From NCBI RefSeq assembly GCF_037975245.1, contig NC_092582.1, forward strand, positions 17,696,577 to 17,760,576: DNA of 64,000 bases, given 5' to 3'. This stretch comes from Apostichopus japonicus. Lineage: Eukaryota > Echinodermata > Holothuroidea > Aspidochirotida > Stichopodidae. Below the pieces are notes generated by a model that saw only the letters and a list, made by a program, of their open reading frames with translations, did no database searches and was not told the DNA's origin. The position numbers and the translations under genes were made by a program. This document shows, piece after piece, positions 28,414 to 40,704 of this stretch; position 1 is the stretch's first letter; the number at the start of each line of letters is the position of its first letter.

Positions 28414-28454
28414 GGGGGGGGAGGTGTGGGGCGGGGGAGGGGAGGGGCGGGGGA
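28414..28454 (+). repeat. G-rich tract
   Basis: Runs of four to eight G interrupted by single A, C or T. Similar short poly-C/poly-G runs occur throughout the window (322, 3104, 3862, 8321, 10099, 19231, 26203, 27281, 49669, 58277). Confidence 0.75.
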
Positions 28455-29212
28455 GAATTTATTGCAATGTAGCTTCACTCTGGTTTTAGACACTGGATTG
28501 ATACCACTTCTGAGAGACATAAAGGGCTCATCCGTTAATGGTAAAAATAATTGAAGAGTTGATTCAATTGTTGCCTCTAATGAATGAAACAGAAAGCATG
28601 TTTGCAGAATATGGTCTTCTTCATGTACCCCTCACCCATATATTTCCCTTAAAAAACAGACATCAAAAATTAATATAACAATAACTTAACAACAAATTCA
28701 ATGAAAACAAGAGAAATAACATTTTTTTTTTATCTTAAATTTTAATTAAAATTTAAACTGTTTAAAATATGGTTAATAAAATATGTAAGCGAACAACAAT
28801 TAGCCATATCATGATGCCAACTGCACATGTTCATAAGGAGAGCGATTAAACTATTCCATGAGAGACTAATGAGAAAACTTGCCTTCAGTGTTATGAGGCG
28901 TTTGGGGTAATCGGCAGGGATGGGGGTGCATGGGATAGATATCTCTGCTCTCAACCTCCCATCCCCTCCTTCAAATAAATAAATAAAAAGTATAAAAAGG
29001 AAGAGAAAATAGGAGAGGGAAAACTTTGATACACCAATTAATAAGTTCACAGAAATATTTTAACAAATACCCCTATATAAGATTAGGGGGGAGGGCAACT
29101 TAAATCTACCAATTAATGTAACAGAGCTGTGGTGTTAACAAAACCAATTGTGTGCACGTCTTGTTATACTTGTGAATTGTCCGTATTATTGTAATACAGA
29201 AAGGATTAGACA

Positions 29213-29237
29213 CTATATATATATATATATATATATA
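29213..29237. repeat. (TA)n microsatellite
   Basis: A perfect TA run of about 12 units. Confidence 0.9.
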
Positions 29238-29756
29238 GTAAAGAACCACCATTATGCTGGGGTATAGCCAATGCAAAGCATGTATGTAATATTATACTGT
29301 AACATATGCTCCCTTCCTCTGTCCGAACTTCTGGCCCCTCCTTAGCTGCCCCATCCCCCTCACTCCAAGATGGCTGGTTACATTAGCCCATGAAACATTG
29401 AACTACGAAGCTGAGCTGAATGTCACTTAATGTAACAATATACAATGTTGCACTGAAGGTTTAAGTATGCATTAGGGCATTTTGGTCAAAAACTCTATTT
29501 GTTTTCTTGAGTACTTACACTCAAAAATATGGTTACAATTGGTCAGTATTTGTGTGTTCACCATTTTGACCTGACCAGCAACTCCGACATAAACACTATA
29601 CAGTTGGAATCATGAAATGGCTAATTTAAAATGACAAGGTGTTAATACAGAGAAATTGCACATGTAAAAGCACATCCACTCTGTGTGCAATTTTCAAGGA
29701 TCGTAAAACACACATATATATATCAAACAAAACCAAGAGTCAAATATAAGTGTTTG

Positions 29757-30550
29757 GACGGTTTGTGCAGTGATGATGAATACGGTTTGTGCAGTGATGA
29801 TGTATACGGTTTGTGCAGTGATGATGTATACGGTTTGTGCAGTGATGATGAATACGGTTTGTGCAGTGATGATGAATACGGTTTGTGCAGTGATGATGAA
29901 TGAAGTTTGTGCAGTGATCATGAATACGTTTTGTGCAGTGATCATGAATACGGTTTGAGCAGTGATGATGAATACGGTTTTTGCAGTGATGATGTATACG
30001 GTTTGTGCAGTGATCATGAATGAAGTTTGTGCAGTGATCATGAATAAGGTTTGTGCAGTGATGATGAATACGGTTTGAGCAGTGATCATGAATACGGTTT
30101 GAGCAGTGATGATGAATACGGTTTGTGCAGTGATCATGAATGAAGTTTGTGTGGTGATGATGAATAAGGTTTGTGCAGTGATCATGAATACGGTTTTTGC
30201 AGTGATGATGAATAAGGTTTGTGCAGTGATCATGAATACGGTTTTTGCAGTGATCATGAATACGGTTTGTGCAGTGATGATGAATGAAGTTTGTGCGGTG
30301 ATGATGAATAAGGTTTGTGCAGTGATGATGAATACGGTTTGTGCAGTGATGATGAATACGGTTTGTGCAGTGATGATGAATACGGTTTGTGCAGTGATGA
30401 TGAATACGGTTTGTGCAGTGATGATGAATACGGTTTGTGCAGTGATGATGAATACGGTTTGTGCAGTGATGATGAATACGGTTTGTGCAGTGATGATGAA
30501 TACGGTTTGTGCAGTGATGATGTATACGGTTTTTGCAGTGATGATGAATA
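29757..30550 (+). repeat. 24-bp minisatellite, about 33 copies
   Basis: The unit contains GTGCAGTGATGATGAATAC. Because 24 is a multiple of three, long ORFs appear in several frames (GLCSDDEY-type on the plus strand). The first 550 bp hold variants (TGATCA for TGATGA, AATGAAG, AATAAGG), while 30310-30530 is nearly homogeneous. No start context, splice sites or known family supports a gene. Confidence 0.92.
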
Positions 30551-31494
30551 CCAGTTGGCCAGGGAGGTCATCAAAATTGCCCGAAATACGCTAGAATGTC
30601 TAATATTGGTCGCTCATGATCAACCGTTCACGAGGCATCTTACTGCCACCATCAAAACACTTTTTCCCCACAAAGACATTTATTTGTCTCTTTCCTTTAG
30701 TTGTCTCCTCATGTGTACCTAGGAGAGTCAGTAACTTCCAGAAATTACTTTGAATACCTTTAAGAAATGCATAGCATGATAATAGTGAAGGCAAATACTG
30801 AAGACCTTTTAAAGGGTTTGGTTAAGTAAAATTGCAAATGTTAAAAGAAATGTTATGATGATAAATGTTGGGATGGTCAATCTATCTTGACTGGTACGAC
30901 TTGGATGCCACACAACTCGACATGACTCATGCCCCCGTACATGACTACAAACTCACTTGACTCACGAGTCCTCATTTGACTTGACTCAATTTGAGTCTTG
31001 ACTTTACTCATGTTGACACAGGACATGAAAGATTTATTGTTTACAAAAGTTTGCTTGGCACAAACAAACCAACGTATTGAGGTTCTGGTCATGCTACAAC
31101 TGTGATATATAAAACTTCGCAATTTTTCAGCAAACAAGGTTGTGTTATGTTACAATTACCATAGCTATATAGTACATATAGATGGCTATAACTGTGCAAA
31201 GCGGTGCAGAATATTTCTTTATATACATCACATTTAAAATGAAAATAAACAACTGAATCGAAAATGAAAATGCATTCAAAAGAAGATAGGGAGGTTACTC
31301 CCTACTGGACATTTATGTGTGTCCAGAGGTCAGAAACCGCAGAGGCAGTGACCAGAAGTTCTTTACTCGTACAAGCTATACAGAAATAGATATACCAACG
31401 CATCACATTGAAAAGCCTGTGACTGCGACAAAGTTAATTAAATGTTACTGTCATCTTAAATGTTAAATGTTACTGTTACCGGCATGGCGAGACT

Positions 31495-31550
31495 TTATTG
31501 TAAGTTGTGCTATATAAGAACTGTTTATTATTATTATTATCTGATTGTCT
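31495..31550 (+). mobile_element. Second L2-type tail fragment
   Basis: GTGCTATATAAGAAC followed by a (TTA)n run is a shorter version of the tail at 32030-32075. Confidence 0.45.
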
Positions 31551-31929
31551 AGTAATAATAAAGCCAATCAAAAAATAGGGATGAGTCAGAGAAATCTTTA
31601 GGAGGAGGTGCACATCTATTGTAGCAGATCATCAACAATTGACATGATATCCGTTTTGGTTTGTCCTTTTATTCTTCTTGGGTGGGAGGGGAAGGACGGT
31701 GAAAGAATAGTCGAGGCAGTTTGCTTGAATACAAAATGGAAAATAGTAAGCAGGTCTTCCTTGCACAACATAAAAGTTTTACAACCATTCACCACTCCCC
31801 CCCCCTGCCCACCCTACCCCTCATCTTCTTCTTTTCCCCCTATGCCATTAGTAACTTATTGCATATCTTATGCCTTCAGGATACAAAAAAAAAAAGAACA
31901 TAAACATGTTTGTCAATTGTGATCTTTGT

Positions 31930-32075
31930 CTCTTACTTTCTACTTTCAAAAGTTTACTTAAGACCCATTTTGTCACTTGTTCTTTTGTAAATTAATTTAC
32001 TTTCTTTGTAAAGCGCCTTGAGCAGTGACTGATTTGGCGCTATATAAGTCTCATTTATTATTTATTATTATTACA
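31930..32075 (+). mobile_element. L2-like LINE 3' terminus
   Basis: A broken coding end (TTTCAAAAGTTTACTTAAGA, reading FKSLLKTHF) is followed by AAAGCGCCTTGAGCAG, then GGCGCTATATAAG and a (TTATT)n tail. This is the known 3' end of L2/CR1-type elements. Confidence 0.7.
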
Positions 32076-32776
32076 GCTGCTGTCATTAGCATCAAAGCAG
32101 GTGCCCCTGTTAATCTTTCAAAAAAACAAAACAAGACGGCCTGTCATTCAGATACTGTATGGTAAGGCAGCAGCTATTGTAATATCTTAGAATACTTTCT
32201 TGTTCGAAACAAGTGGCAAGAAACACCTTGGCAGTGATCGTTTATAAAGCTATATAACACTCTCCACTCAACAAAGTGGTAAAAACAATGAAGATCATTT
32301 ACATTATAATTAGTACACCTCAGTGAGAAATTAAATTTAAAACAATAAAAAATAAACTGTGAAATTAGTGAAGATAATGTAGCAGGGTCAGAGTAGCATG
32401 TTCTCTTGCTTAAAGCAACAGGTTTAAATTTGCAGCATAACTTCTCTCACCATCAAATTTACATTTGAAGATACTGTGCAGTGTATGTTTTAGGCTGTTG
32501 CTTTAATGTTACCACAGCTACCAGTTTGGGAGAGGACTTTTATTTTAATTTGAAACATCAACACAAGCAATTGGCCTAAACCCTATGATATCTCCACGGA
32601 TGTTGGAACAACAGATGGCTTAGCATACCTTACATATGAGAATTGGGTTGAAATTTTGATAATGTATTTGTTATTAATTGTTGAGGATAATTTATATCTC
32701 TAGGGTGTAGTTCTAAACACTTTGTACTGTTTTGCAGAGACAATTGCTCCAGTTAAGTTGTAATGTGAATCTCTTA

Positions 32777-33005
32777 GCAAGGTTAAAAGTGATATAAAAC
32801 AAAGCTGGCTGCTTTAAGATAAGAAAATATTGTCACTTTTATACACATACTATCATGCAATGTCGTCACAGACCTACATATATATCTCTCTTTGCAAGGT
32901 TAATAGTGATATAAAACAAAGCTGGCTGCTTTAAGATAAGAAAATAGTGTCACTTTTGTACACATACTATCATGCAATGTCATCATAGACCTACATATAT
33001 ATAAG
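32777..33005. repeat. 117-bp tandem duplication
   Basis: GCAAGGTTAAAAGTGATAT at 32777 recurs at 32894 (GCAAGGTTAATAGTGATAT), with high identity through ACCTACATATATAT. Confidence 0.88.
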
Positions 33006-34328
33006 AAACTAAATTGACACTAATGATATACTTTTAATCTGTTACACATGTTTGCATGTACTTTTTTCCCTCAACCTGTTCTGCCCAACCAACAAGCATC
33101 ACAAACTGACACTAAAATGTTACTGTGAGATCAGACATGCTCCTTTCATACTTCCATATGTGACCACAAATGAGCCATCTGTTCTGCTATTGCTATTTTG
33201 GCTAGGCTAACATACTATCAATTTATCATAAGAGATGAGCCAGTCAGCTCAACATGTTAATTGTACAGTAAAGACCTAGATGATCCTTAGTGGATTATCC
33301 TCCATTATCTGGATCATGAATTATCCAGATCTGACATAGATCCATTCTCTATAACATGATGTGTCATCTTCACATTATTTTTTAAAAGTTTGACTAACAG
33401 TACGTACACAGTTACAGATTATTGATATGAACGAACAGACGAGTAACATGATTCCACAGTTTACTTTATTTCACGTTAGGAATTACCTAACTGTAAGTAT
33501 GTACAGCCTGTTCAAAATAAACTATGGGGAAGGTGATAATCCAGACCTTTTCTTATAACTGATGTATCCAGGAGCAGGTTTAACTGTATCAACATGGTCG
33601 TCAGATCTCGTGCAGAATTCCAAAGAATCTGACTTGGCTGTTGACATTTAAGTAAAACTGCGGAAGACTTCTTGCGCAACAATGTTCTTGTTTTGTTTTT
33701 TTCGGTAAACCTGATACTAATTAAAAATAATTTTGTGCTATGGATAAATTTGCCATATAATTTAGTGATGCAAGACAAAACTTACTTTTAACCAAGATAG
33801 AATTTTTGGACAAGTTTAGGACCTTTTATTGTATTATTAATTTTGAAAACATTTATTTTTAAATGTATGAAGGTTAGAGGGACTGACATTTCGATCTTGG
33901 AGGGATCTACTTCAGAGACAGAATAAAACAAAAGCAAAGGACAGATACTTAAAAAAGTTAGTTTCTGAAATGTCCAGATGTTCCACAGGGACAGGATACG
34001 CTCCCTAAATCCGATCTATCTTTTCATTGTGCTATAAAATAATTACAAAGAAGTACCTGAGATTGATGATTTTATGTATCTTTCTGTATGTGTCACAAGT
34101 AAATAGCAGACAGAGTTACATGGTATATACTGAAGTGCTTACAAAGGTATCAGGAAAAATATATACGACCGGTGATTGTGTAAAGGACTGATCGGAATCG
34201 TTACTACACATCATTCATGACTTTCGGCAGGCTCATTTACCCTACATGGTGTTTGCCTACAGCTCTAATCTTCACCTCCATCTTCGGTCTCTATATTCGG
34301 TTTCAACAGATGCCTGCATTTCCCCAAT

Positions 34329-34606
34329 TCACATGACAACACAAATCGCAGACTGGACAGGTTGAACGTTTCTCTTCGTGATGTGACGACCTTCCTTTCT
34401 GACCAATATCGGTTCGTTGCCGTATCGGCTGTACCGATAGTGCGTGTCTGGGGTCAATCGACCGGATGACGCTTGGGGAGCAGGTTCAGGATACCTCTTC
34501 TGTAGGTCCCTGTGTATGAGAACGGCCGGATCTCTGTATCTGTTCCTAATGAAGATGCTGGTCTCAGTTCCAACTTTCTTGCTCATTAAGAAAACGTGTT
34601 GGAATC
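34329..34606 (-). CDS. Candidate coding exon, unidentified (last exon or element remnant)
   Basis: After a possible acceptor (catctactcag) the minus strand stays open for about 92 codons to TGA at 34329. The composition is coding-like: CpG-containing, rich in Arg/Pro/Tyr, with no simple repeats. Readable parts include FLMSKKVGTETSIFIRNRY, KRYPEPAPQASSGRL and THYRYSRYGNEPILV. No family was recognised. It lies between a decayed repeat (about 33890) and the GGTCA composite repeat, so it may be a fragment of a host gene or of a mobile element. Confidence 0.22.
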
Positions 34607-35099
34607 CTGAGTAGATGAAATTAAGCTACATGGTGATGGAAAGTTGAGACTTCAGCTGAATAACAGTTCTTCACGATGTGAAAATCTCTGTCTGCTTCTC
34701 ATGCATAGGGTGTGGTTAAATGTTTCATCATCATTCTTTTCTTCCTTTCTGTCACTCCCTCTCTTGCTCAAGGACACTATTTTGCTAATCCATGTCCACC
34801 TAAAACAGACAAGAATAAAATGGGCAATGTTAATTAAGAAAATTAAACAAGAGCCCAAGGGCACTGTGGTTCCTTGCTTGGGGTATATGACAATACACAT
34901 AATATTATCAAGCAAGATTGGGCTGAAATAGTCCAAGTAATTGTGGTCCAGTGGTCCTACATGTTCCCATAAAGTAACCAACACTATAGCCAACACTTTT
35001 GTGATCACAAAATGTGATCGGATTTTTTATCAAAAGGCACTTTTGAGATCTAAATATGGCGTCGCAAATGTAAGAAATATAAGAGACCTACAAGCATGT

Positions 35100-37030
35100 C
35101 AACAGATATGATAACAATGGTGACCTCAGATGACATGACCTTTAAGTTTCAAAATGTTCCACCACCCCATTCACAACTTGTCCCAAAATATCAACCATGT
35201 CACACCTTGGCATTGAGATTTAATTGCATTAAATGTGAAAAAATTAACTTTGAACTTGTATGTAACTTCACACACAAAGGTCACCCGGAGGTCAACCAAT
35301 TGACATTTTTGATCGGTGAGACCTAAATAGAGCATGACTGTAAAAATTCAAACATTTTTTCTTTGCCATTTTTCTCCCCCCATAATACTACTTTTTGAAC
35401 ATTAGCTGACCTTTGGTGACCTTGGATCACATGACCGTTAAGTTTGAAAATATTCCCCTATACCATTTACAACTTGTCCAAAAAAATCAACCTTGTCACA
35501 CCTTGGCACTGGGAGTTATTGCATTAAATGTGTGAAAATTAACTTTGACCTCAAATAACTTCGCACACGAAGGTCAAATGGGGGTCAACCCATTGACATT
35601 TATGATCAGAAGGTACCTTTAACATCTGAAAATAGCATCGAAACTGTAAAAATCCACAAAACACGAAAAGGTCACCAGAGGTCAAATTGAGGTCAAGGGT
35701 CACCCAGATGCGGGTCGACAGTTGGATTACATTGAAGCAACCTCCAACCCTAACGGACAATTTGTTCTCAAGTTGTCGCAAAAATACTAGTTTTTTATCA
35801 TTAATTGACCTTTGGTGACCTTGTATCACATAACCGTTAAGTTTGAAAATATTCCCCTATACCATTTGCAACTACTCCAAAAATATCAACCTTGTCACAC
35901 CTTGGAACTGGGAGTTATTGCATTAAATGTCTGAAAATTGACTTTGACCTCATATAACTTCGCACACGAAGGTCACACAGGGGTCAACCCATTGACATTT
36001 ATGATCAGAAGGTACCTTTGACATCTGAAAATAGCATCAAAACTGTAAAAATCCACAAAACACTAAAAAGGTCACCAAAGGTCAAATTGAGGTCAAGGGT
36101 CACCCAGATGCGGGTCGACAATTGGATTACATTGAGGCAACTCCCAACCCTAACAGACATATGGTTCTCAAGTTATTGCAAAAATACTAGTTTTTTACAT
36201 TAATTGACCTTTGGTGACCTCGGATCACATGACCGTTAAGTTTGAAAATATTCCCCTAGACCATTTGCAACTTGTCCAAAAATATCAACCATGTCACACC
36301 TTGGAACTGGGAGTTGTTGCATTAAATGTCTGAAAATTAACTTTGACCTGGTATAACTTCGCACACGAAGGTCACACGGGTGTCAACCAATTGACATTTT
36401 TGACCGGAAGGTACCTTTGATATCCAAATCTAGCATCAAAACCAAACATTATCTTTTTTGCTCGTTTCCTCCCAAAATAAGCACATTTTTTCTAATGTGA
36501 CCTTTGACCTTTTGACCTTGGTTTCAGATGTAGTTTAATCTCCTGATTCCAAAAAACAAAACCAAAAGTCTGTACAACCATCCTAACTCCGACCGAAAAA
36601 CTTTGACCCCATATAACTTCGCACATGAAGGTCACACGGGGTCAACCTATTGACATTCATGATCAGAAGGTACCTTTGACATCTGAAAATAGCATCGAAA
36701 CTGTAAAAATCCAAAAAACACGAAAAGGTCACCAGAGGTCAAATTGAGGTCAAGGGTCACCCAGATGCGGGTCGACAATTGGATTACATTGAGGCAACTC
36801 CCAACCCTAACAGACATTTCGTTCTCAAGTTATTGCAAAAATACTAGTTTTTTATCATTAATCGACCTTTGGTGACCTCGGATCACATGACCGTTAAGTT
36901 TGAAAATGCTCCCCTACCCAGTTCACAACTTGTCCCAAAATATCAATCTTGTCGCACATTGGCACTGGGAGTTATTGCAGTTTTAATATTTTCGGTTTTT
37001 GGACCATAACTGACCTTTGGTGACCTTTGT
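35100..37030. repeat. Tandem array of a ~400-bp GGTCA-rich unit
   Basis: TGACCTTTGGTGACC recurs at 35407, 35806 and 36205 (period 399), and a variant at 36863, each followed by the same TCACATGACCGTTAAG..., CACACCTTGG..., TTCGCACACGAAGGTCA... blocks. A more diverged unit precedes (35110-35340). The unit at 36209-36860 contains an unrelated or diverged stretch at about 36455-36600. No unit encodes a protein. Confidence 0.9.
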
Positions 37031-37143
37031 GGGCACCAAAAACAATAGGGCACACCTTCTCCATATGGCGGATCTATAGTCCAAGTTTGGCCTCAATCCA
37101 ACATTCCCTTATTGAGATAGAGCGTACCCAAGCAAGTGTCACA

Positions 37144-37206
37144 GACGCACACACACACACACACATACATACATACATACATACATACATACATACACAC
37201 ACACAT
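37144..37206. repeat. (CA)n/(CATA)n microsatellite
   Basis: An uninterrupted run of CA then CATA units just inside the right end of the GGTCA composite repeat. Confidence 0.9.
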
Positions 37207-38244
37207 ATGCCAACCTGACTGCATAGGTTCCTTTTGCTAAAGCAAGGAACCAAAAACAAATGTTGGATTTGTTTGAACAAAATCAGGTCTTTATATACAT
37301 CGACTTTGTGATATTTTCACATGCCATTTATCAAATTAATAAATGGTTTTTTGGGGGGGTTTGTGGTGTGGTATATATACAGGGCACACAGTAGTCATTT
37401 AAAGAACAGAAGCTCCTTTACACTGTTAACAAATGTTAGTTTTGACATTCTCTTAAACAATAACACAGATCATATTGCATGAAGGATCATTATTGTTATT
37501 TACTTACAGTACTTAACTATACAAGTCCCATTGCTTCCAGGTCAAAATGACATAGCACTTGGCATTTAAAAGCTTGTACCTTTCAGCAAAGCAGGGTGCT
37601 TGCAATGCATTTCAGTACAAACATTACATCAAATATCATGCTAAACACAATATATGATGATCAGAATCCATTTTCATTTTTGGTTTTACTGTCTTTTTGA
37701 CATTTTTGATGTTCCGTTAGCTAACATCCTTAAAACAAAAAACTTAAAACAAAACAACAACCTATGAATCTGATAAAAATTCCTGATAGTTGAATCAAAA
37801 TCCAACATGAGCCCAACAAAAGCACAAAACTTCCATTTCGAATATAAACCAAGAAACTCTCTATCATCTTGCAATCAAATTTATGTAATAAACTTCAAAT
37901 TCAGCCTCAGTATTTCCTAAGTGAATGACAATAAATAAATATTGAAAAGTTAATATATATGATGGCAATTTTTTATTAAAGGACTTGCAAGTTTCGTGGC
38001 TCTCATTTTCGTTTAATTGCTCCACCAACTTCTACCAGGGTTGGAATCGTGCGATTTTGTGTAACCACTCACCTGCCTACCATTTCAGCCAATTGTTGCA
38101 TACTCAAGTGAAGAAATTATTTGTACCGTTGTGATTTTGTTTGTAACAATAAATTAAAGGTATCCTCAGTTCAGTGGCAATATTTTAATAAAATCTTATT
38201 TGGTAATTTCAGAGCATTTAAATAATCAAATTTAAAATATGTAA

Positions 38245-39027
38245 AGGCATTGAAGACAAGTGAGGTTTTTCTCTTGTCGCTACAAAATGCAGACATTAAT
38301 GAAACGTGATACATTGTTATATTTAGCTGGACATGAGTTAAGGTGGCATACTCCTATTAGAGTCTATATCAATCGGCTCGATTGTTCTCCATCAGGAAAA
38401 GTGCCAAAAAGCAGCAGGAGAACATCTTTTGTGACCTGTTATCAATCATAATCTATTTTTTTGTGGCTTGCATGTTGAAGAGCATGAATGGAAGTACATG
38501 TGGTGAGAAAATTGGGTCAATTGAGGCAATTTTAGACCCCTTTAGGCCTCCCAGGAGCAGCGTTGGAAATTTGTTTACCACTGAGTGAAGAGGTTTGTTT
38601 ACAAGTGACGAAAACTTCCGGCTCGGATAGCAAAAAATTTTCACGGTCATGGTACGGAAAATTGATGGTGCCATGAAAGGCCAACTTGTCAGCTATCCAG
38701 TGATGGGTAGCGTTTAGCTAGTGAAAACTTCTATCTAGACTTAGAGACCACATTACTTTTGTGATTTAGTGTGTAAGTCAATGGGGCTTTTAATTGGCGT
38801 ATGCTACCTGAGATGTCCATCACTATATCATTTGTACACTGTGCTGTGGGTATTGACCGCAGCTGTTTGTACTGACTGTAAACTAGTGTCTAATTACCGA
38901 CAGTAGCAAGCTGTGTGTGTATTTTCTGGGATCGATGGTGGTGTCTAACACTTCTGTTACACCTCATTGAAAACTAGGTCAGATTACCGGCATTAGACGT
39001 TTCTTTTTGCACGAGTCTTCACACCCT
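38245..39027 (+). mobile_element. TTAA-flanked MITE, copy 2 (carries a nested insertion)
   Basis: Same family and orientation as the copy at 26600, with the right TTAA intact at 39028-39031 and the left one mutated (GTAA). It is about 450 bp longer because a separate element (38338-38808) is inserted in the middle. It abuts the LINE at 39032. Confidence 0.8.
38338..38808. mobile_element. Nested non-autonomous element inside MITE copy 2
   Basis: Comparison with the other copies shows about 470 extra bases between AGCTGGAC and TGAGATGTCC. The insert ends are inverted repeats: GGTGGCATACTCC on the left, and GGTAGCATACGCC when the right end is read in reverse. TGAG occurs on both sides and may be the target duplication. 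The family is not recognised. Confidence 0.65.
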
Positions 39028-39031
39028 TTAA

Positions 39032-40704
39032 GCTGATTGAGGCACTCAACTTTTTGTGTCATTCAATATTATCCATGCACATGGTAACATGAACATTTGC
39101 CTGTTGCCTAAAGTATTGAAACTCATTGATGCCTTAAAGTCTGATAAAGCTCTCGGTGTAGATGCTGGTATTCCAGCCACACACTTAAAATCTGTTTCCC
39201 AAATAGTCGCTCCTGTTCGTTTTCATATTTTTAATGATGTTTTCCTCACTAGCATTTATCCTAATTCCCTCAAAATTGCTCAAGTTATTCCACTGTTTGA
39301 AAAGGGGGGTCAAAATTTACCAGAAAATTACAGACCGGTAAGTTTGCTCTTGTGCATTACTAAGCTTTTAGAGAACTTCGTTGAAAAGCATATTTTGTCA
39401 TTTTGTAAACAATAACCATTCTATTTATGATTACCAGTTTGGCTTCAGAGAAGGTCATTCAACTTGTCATGCTTTATTTGAAACCAGAACGCAATTTTCT
39501 CGAACCCCTGATATTGGAAACAATGTACTTGGATTATACATTGATCTCAAGAGAGCTGTTCATACAGTTGATCATTCCATTCTTTTAATGAAAATTTCTC
39601 ATAATGATATTCTTTCATGCTACTTGCATGAGAAAAAACAGTGTATATTAGTTAAGAATACCTTCTCTCACTATTTAAATGTCTATTTAAGATTCTGTTC
39701 TCGGACCCTTGTTGTTTTTTATCTATGTAAATAGTATTCAAAGATCTGTCTCAAATGTTGCAACCCATCTATTTGCTGCTGATAGTTATGTATTTCTCTT
39801 TGATAAGGATTGTACTAAGCTATTCAATCCAGTTAAAGGGTGTGGAGACTCGCACAAAAAGAAACGCCTAATGCCGGTAATCTGACCTAGTTTCGAATGA
39901 GCTGTAGCAGAAGTGTTAGACACCACCATTGATCCCAGAAAATACACACATGGATTGCTACCGCCGGTAATTAGACACTAGTGTACAGTCAGGACATACA
40001 GCTGCGGTCAATACCCACAGCACAGTGTACAAACTATACAGCGATGGACATCTCAGGTCCAGCTAAAGATAACAAGGTATCATGTTTCATTACTGTCTGC
40101 ATTTTGTAGCGGCAAGAGAAAAACTTCGCTTGCAAGCAGCGGAAAGTTAACTTTTTAAAGATGGCGGCAGGCTGTTTGGGGCGAGTCTTCAATGCCTTTA
40201 AACATTATCTTAGCCAGCCTGAATTGTTTAATGTCTAACAAACTAACTTTTATACATGTTGTTAAAACCAACTACATTCTTTTTATGGCAGCAATAAGCA
40301 CCATGCTTGTTGTGAGAGCTTCGGTTTTGATGGAATTGAAATCAATGATTAATCTAGTATAAAATATTTAGGTTTAACTATTGATGATTGTCTATCCTGG
40401 CAGCATCAAGTGAATCACCTTTGTTAACTGGTGAAGTTCACTGGTATTTTGTGTTGCAAAATAGATTAATTAAACTGCTTACTGGCAATCAATGGCACTT
40501 TTCCACTAATTTGCTTTACTGGGAATATAATTTGTTAAATGTCAGTGATATTCATACGTACTGTGTTTGTAGCATAATTTATGGGTATTGTAATGGTATG
40601 ACATCCGCCTGTTATATATCCAATTGTATTAGAGTGCATAACAATAGCAATTATAATATTTTTAATTTGAAAACAGTGTATATTAGTTAATAATACCTTC
40701 TCTC
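39032..40704 (+). mobile_element. Dead CR1/Jockey-like LINE, ORF2 reverse transcriptase remnant, split by a MITE
   Basis: Frameshifted and stop-broken pieces spell a non-LTR reverse transcriptase. They include LKIAQVIPLFEKGG and ENYRPVSLL (39280-39350), YDYQFGFREGHST (39430), the motif-A region GLYIDLKRAVHTVDHSIL (39530-39590), SVLGPLLFFIYVN (39690-39735) and a degraded active site where the usual F/Y-A-D-D reads FAADS (39770-39785). The thumb region (KYLGLTIDDCLSWQHQVNHLC-like, broken into frames) follows after the interruption, and the C-terminal part NRLIKLLTGNQW...LNVSDIH is at 40460-40560. The MITE at 39837-40197 interrupts the coding sequence. No 5' UTR or ORF1 is seen, so it is 5'-truncated and inactive. 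Confidence 0.8.
39837..40197 (-). mobile_element. TTAA-flanked MITE, copy 3, inserted in LINE reverse transcriptase
   Basis: A 361-bp reverse-oriented copy starts AGGGTGTGGAGACTC and ends GAGTCTTCAATGCCT. TTAA is perfect at both sides (39833-39836 and 40198-40201). It interrupts the LINE coding region, so it is younger than the LINE insertion. Confidence 0.88.

Larger units (their letters stand above)
26940..29756. other. Gene-less stretch
   Basis: Poly-G tracts, a (TA)n run and AT-rich DNA. The short ORFs have no recognisable similarity and no splice context. Confidence 0.55.
30551..34328. other. Gene-less stretch with LINE tails and a tandem duplication
   Basis: Apart from the listed L2 tails and the 117-bp duplication, a short GACATTTCGATCTTGGAGGG motif at 33888-33907 resembles sequence often found in decayed retroelements. 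A related word is at 44936-44970. Confidence 0.5.
34868..37251. repeat. Composite repeat bounded by 12-bp inverted ends, holding the GGTCA array
   Basis: GGTTCCTTGCTT (34868-34879) is exactly inverted as AAGCAAGGAACC (37240-37251). The right end is also a local hairpin (37226-37251). Just outside the left end is AACAAGAGCCCAAGGGCAC. The interior is the ~400-bp GGTCA-rich tandem array, and a CA/CATA microsatellite lies just inside the right end. It may be one large non-autonomous element expanded internally. Confidence 0.55.

Noticed and set aside
29757-30550. CRISPR-like array of 24-bp repeats
   Set aside because: Units are contiguous with no unique spacers and the DNA is eukaryotic, so it is a minisatellite.
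29694-30594. Long ORFs on both strands through the 24-bp repeat
   Set aside because: They come from a repeat unit divisible by three. No start context, splice sites or domain is present.
35096-37220. ORFs within the GGTCA array
   Set aside because: They recur unit by unit with no domain and are broken differently in each copy.
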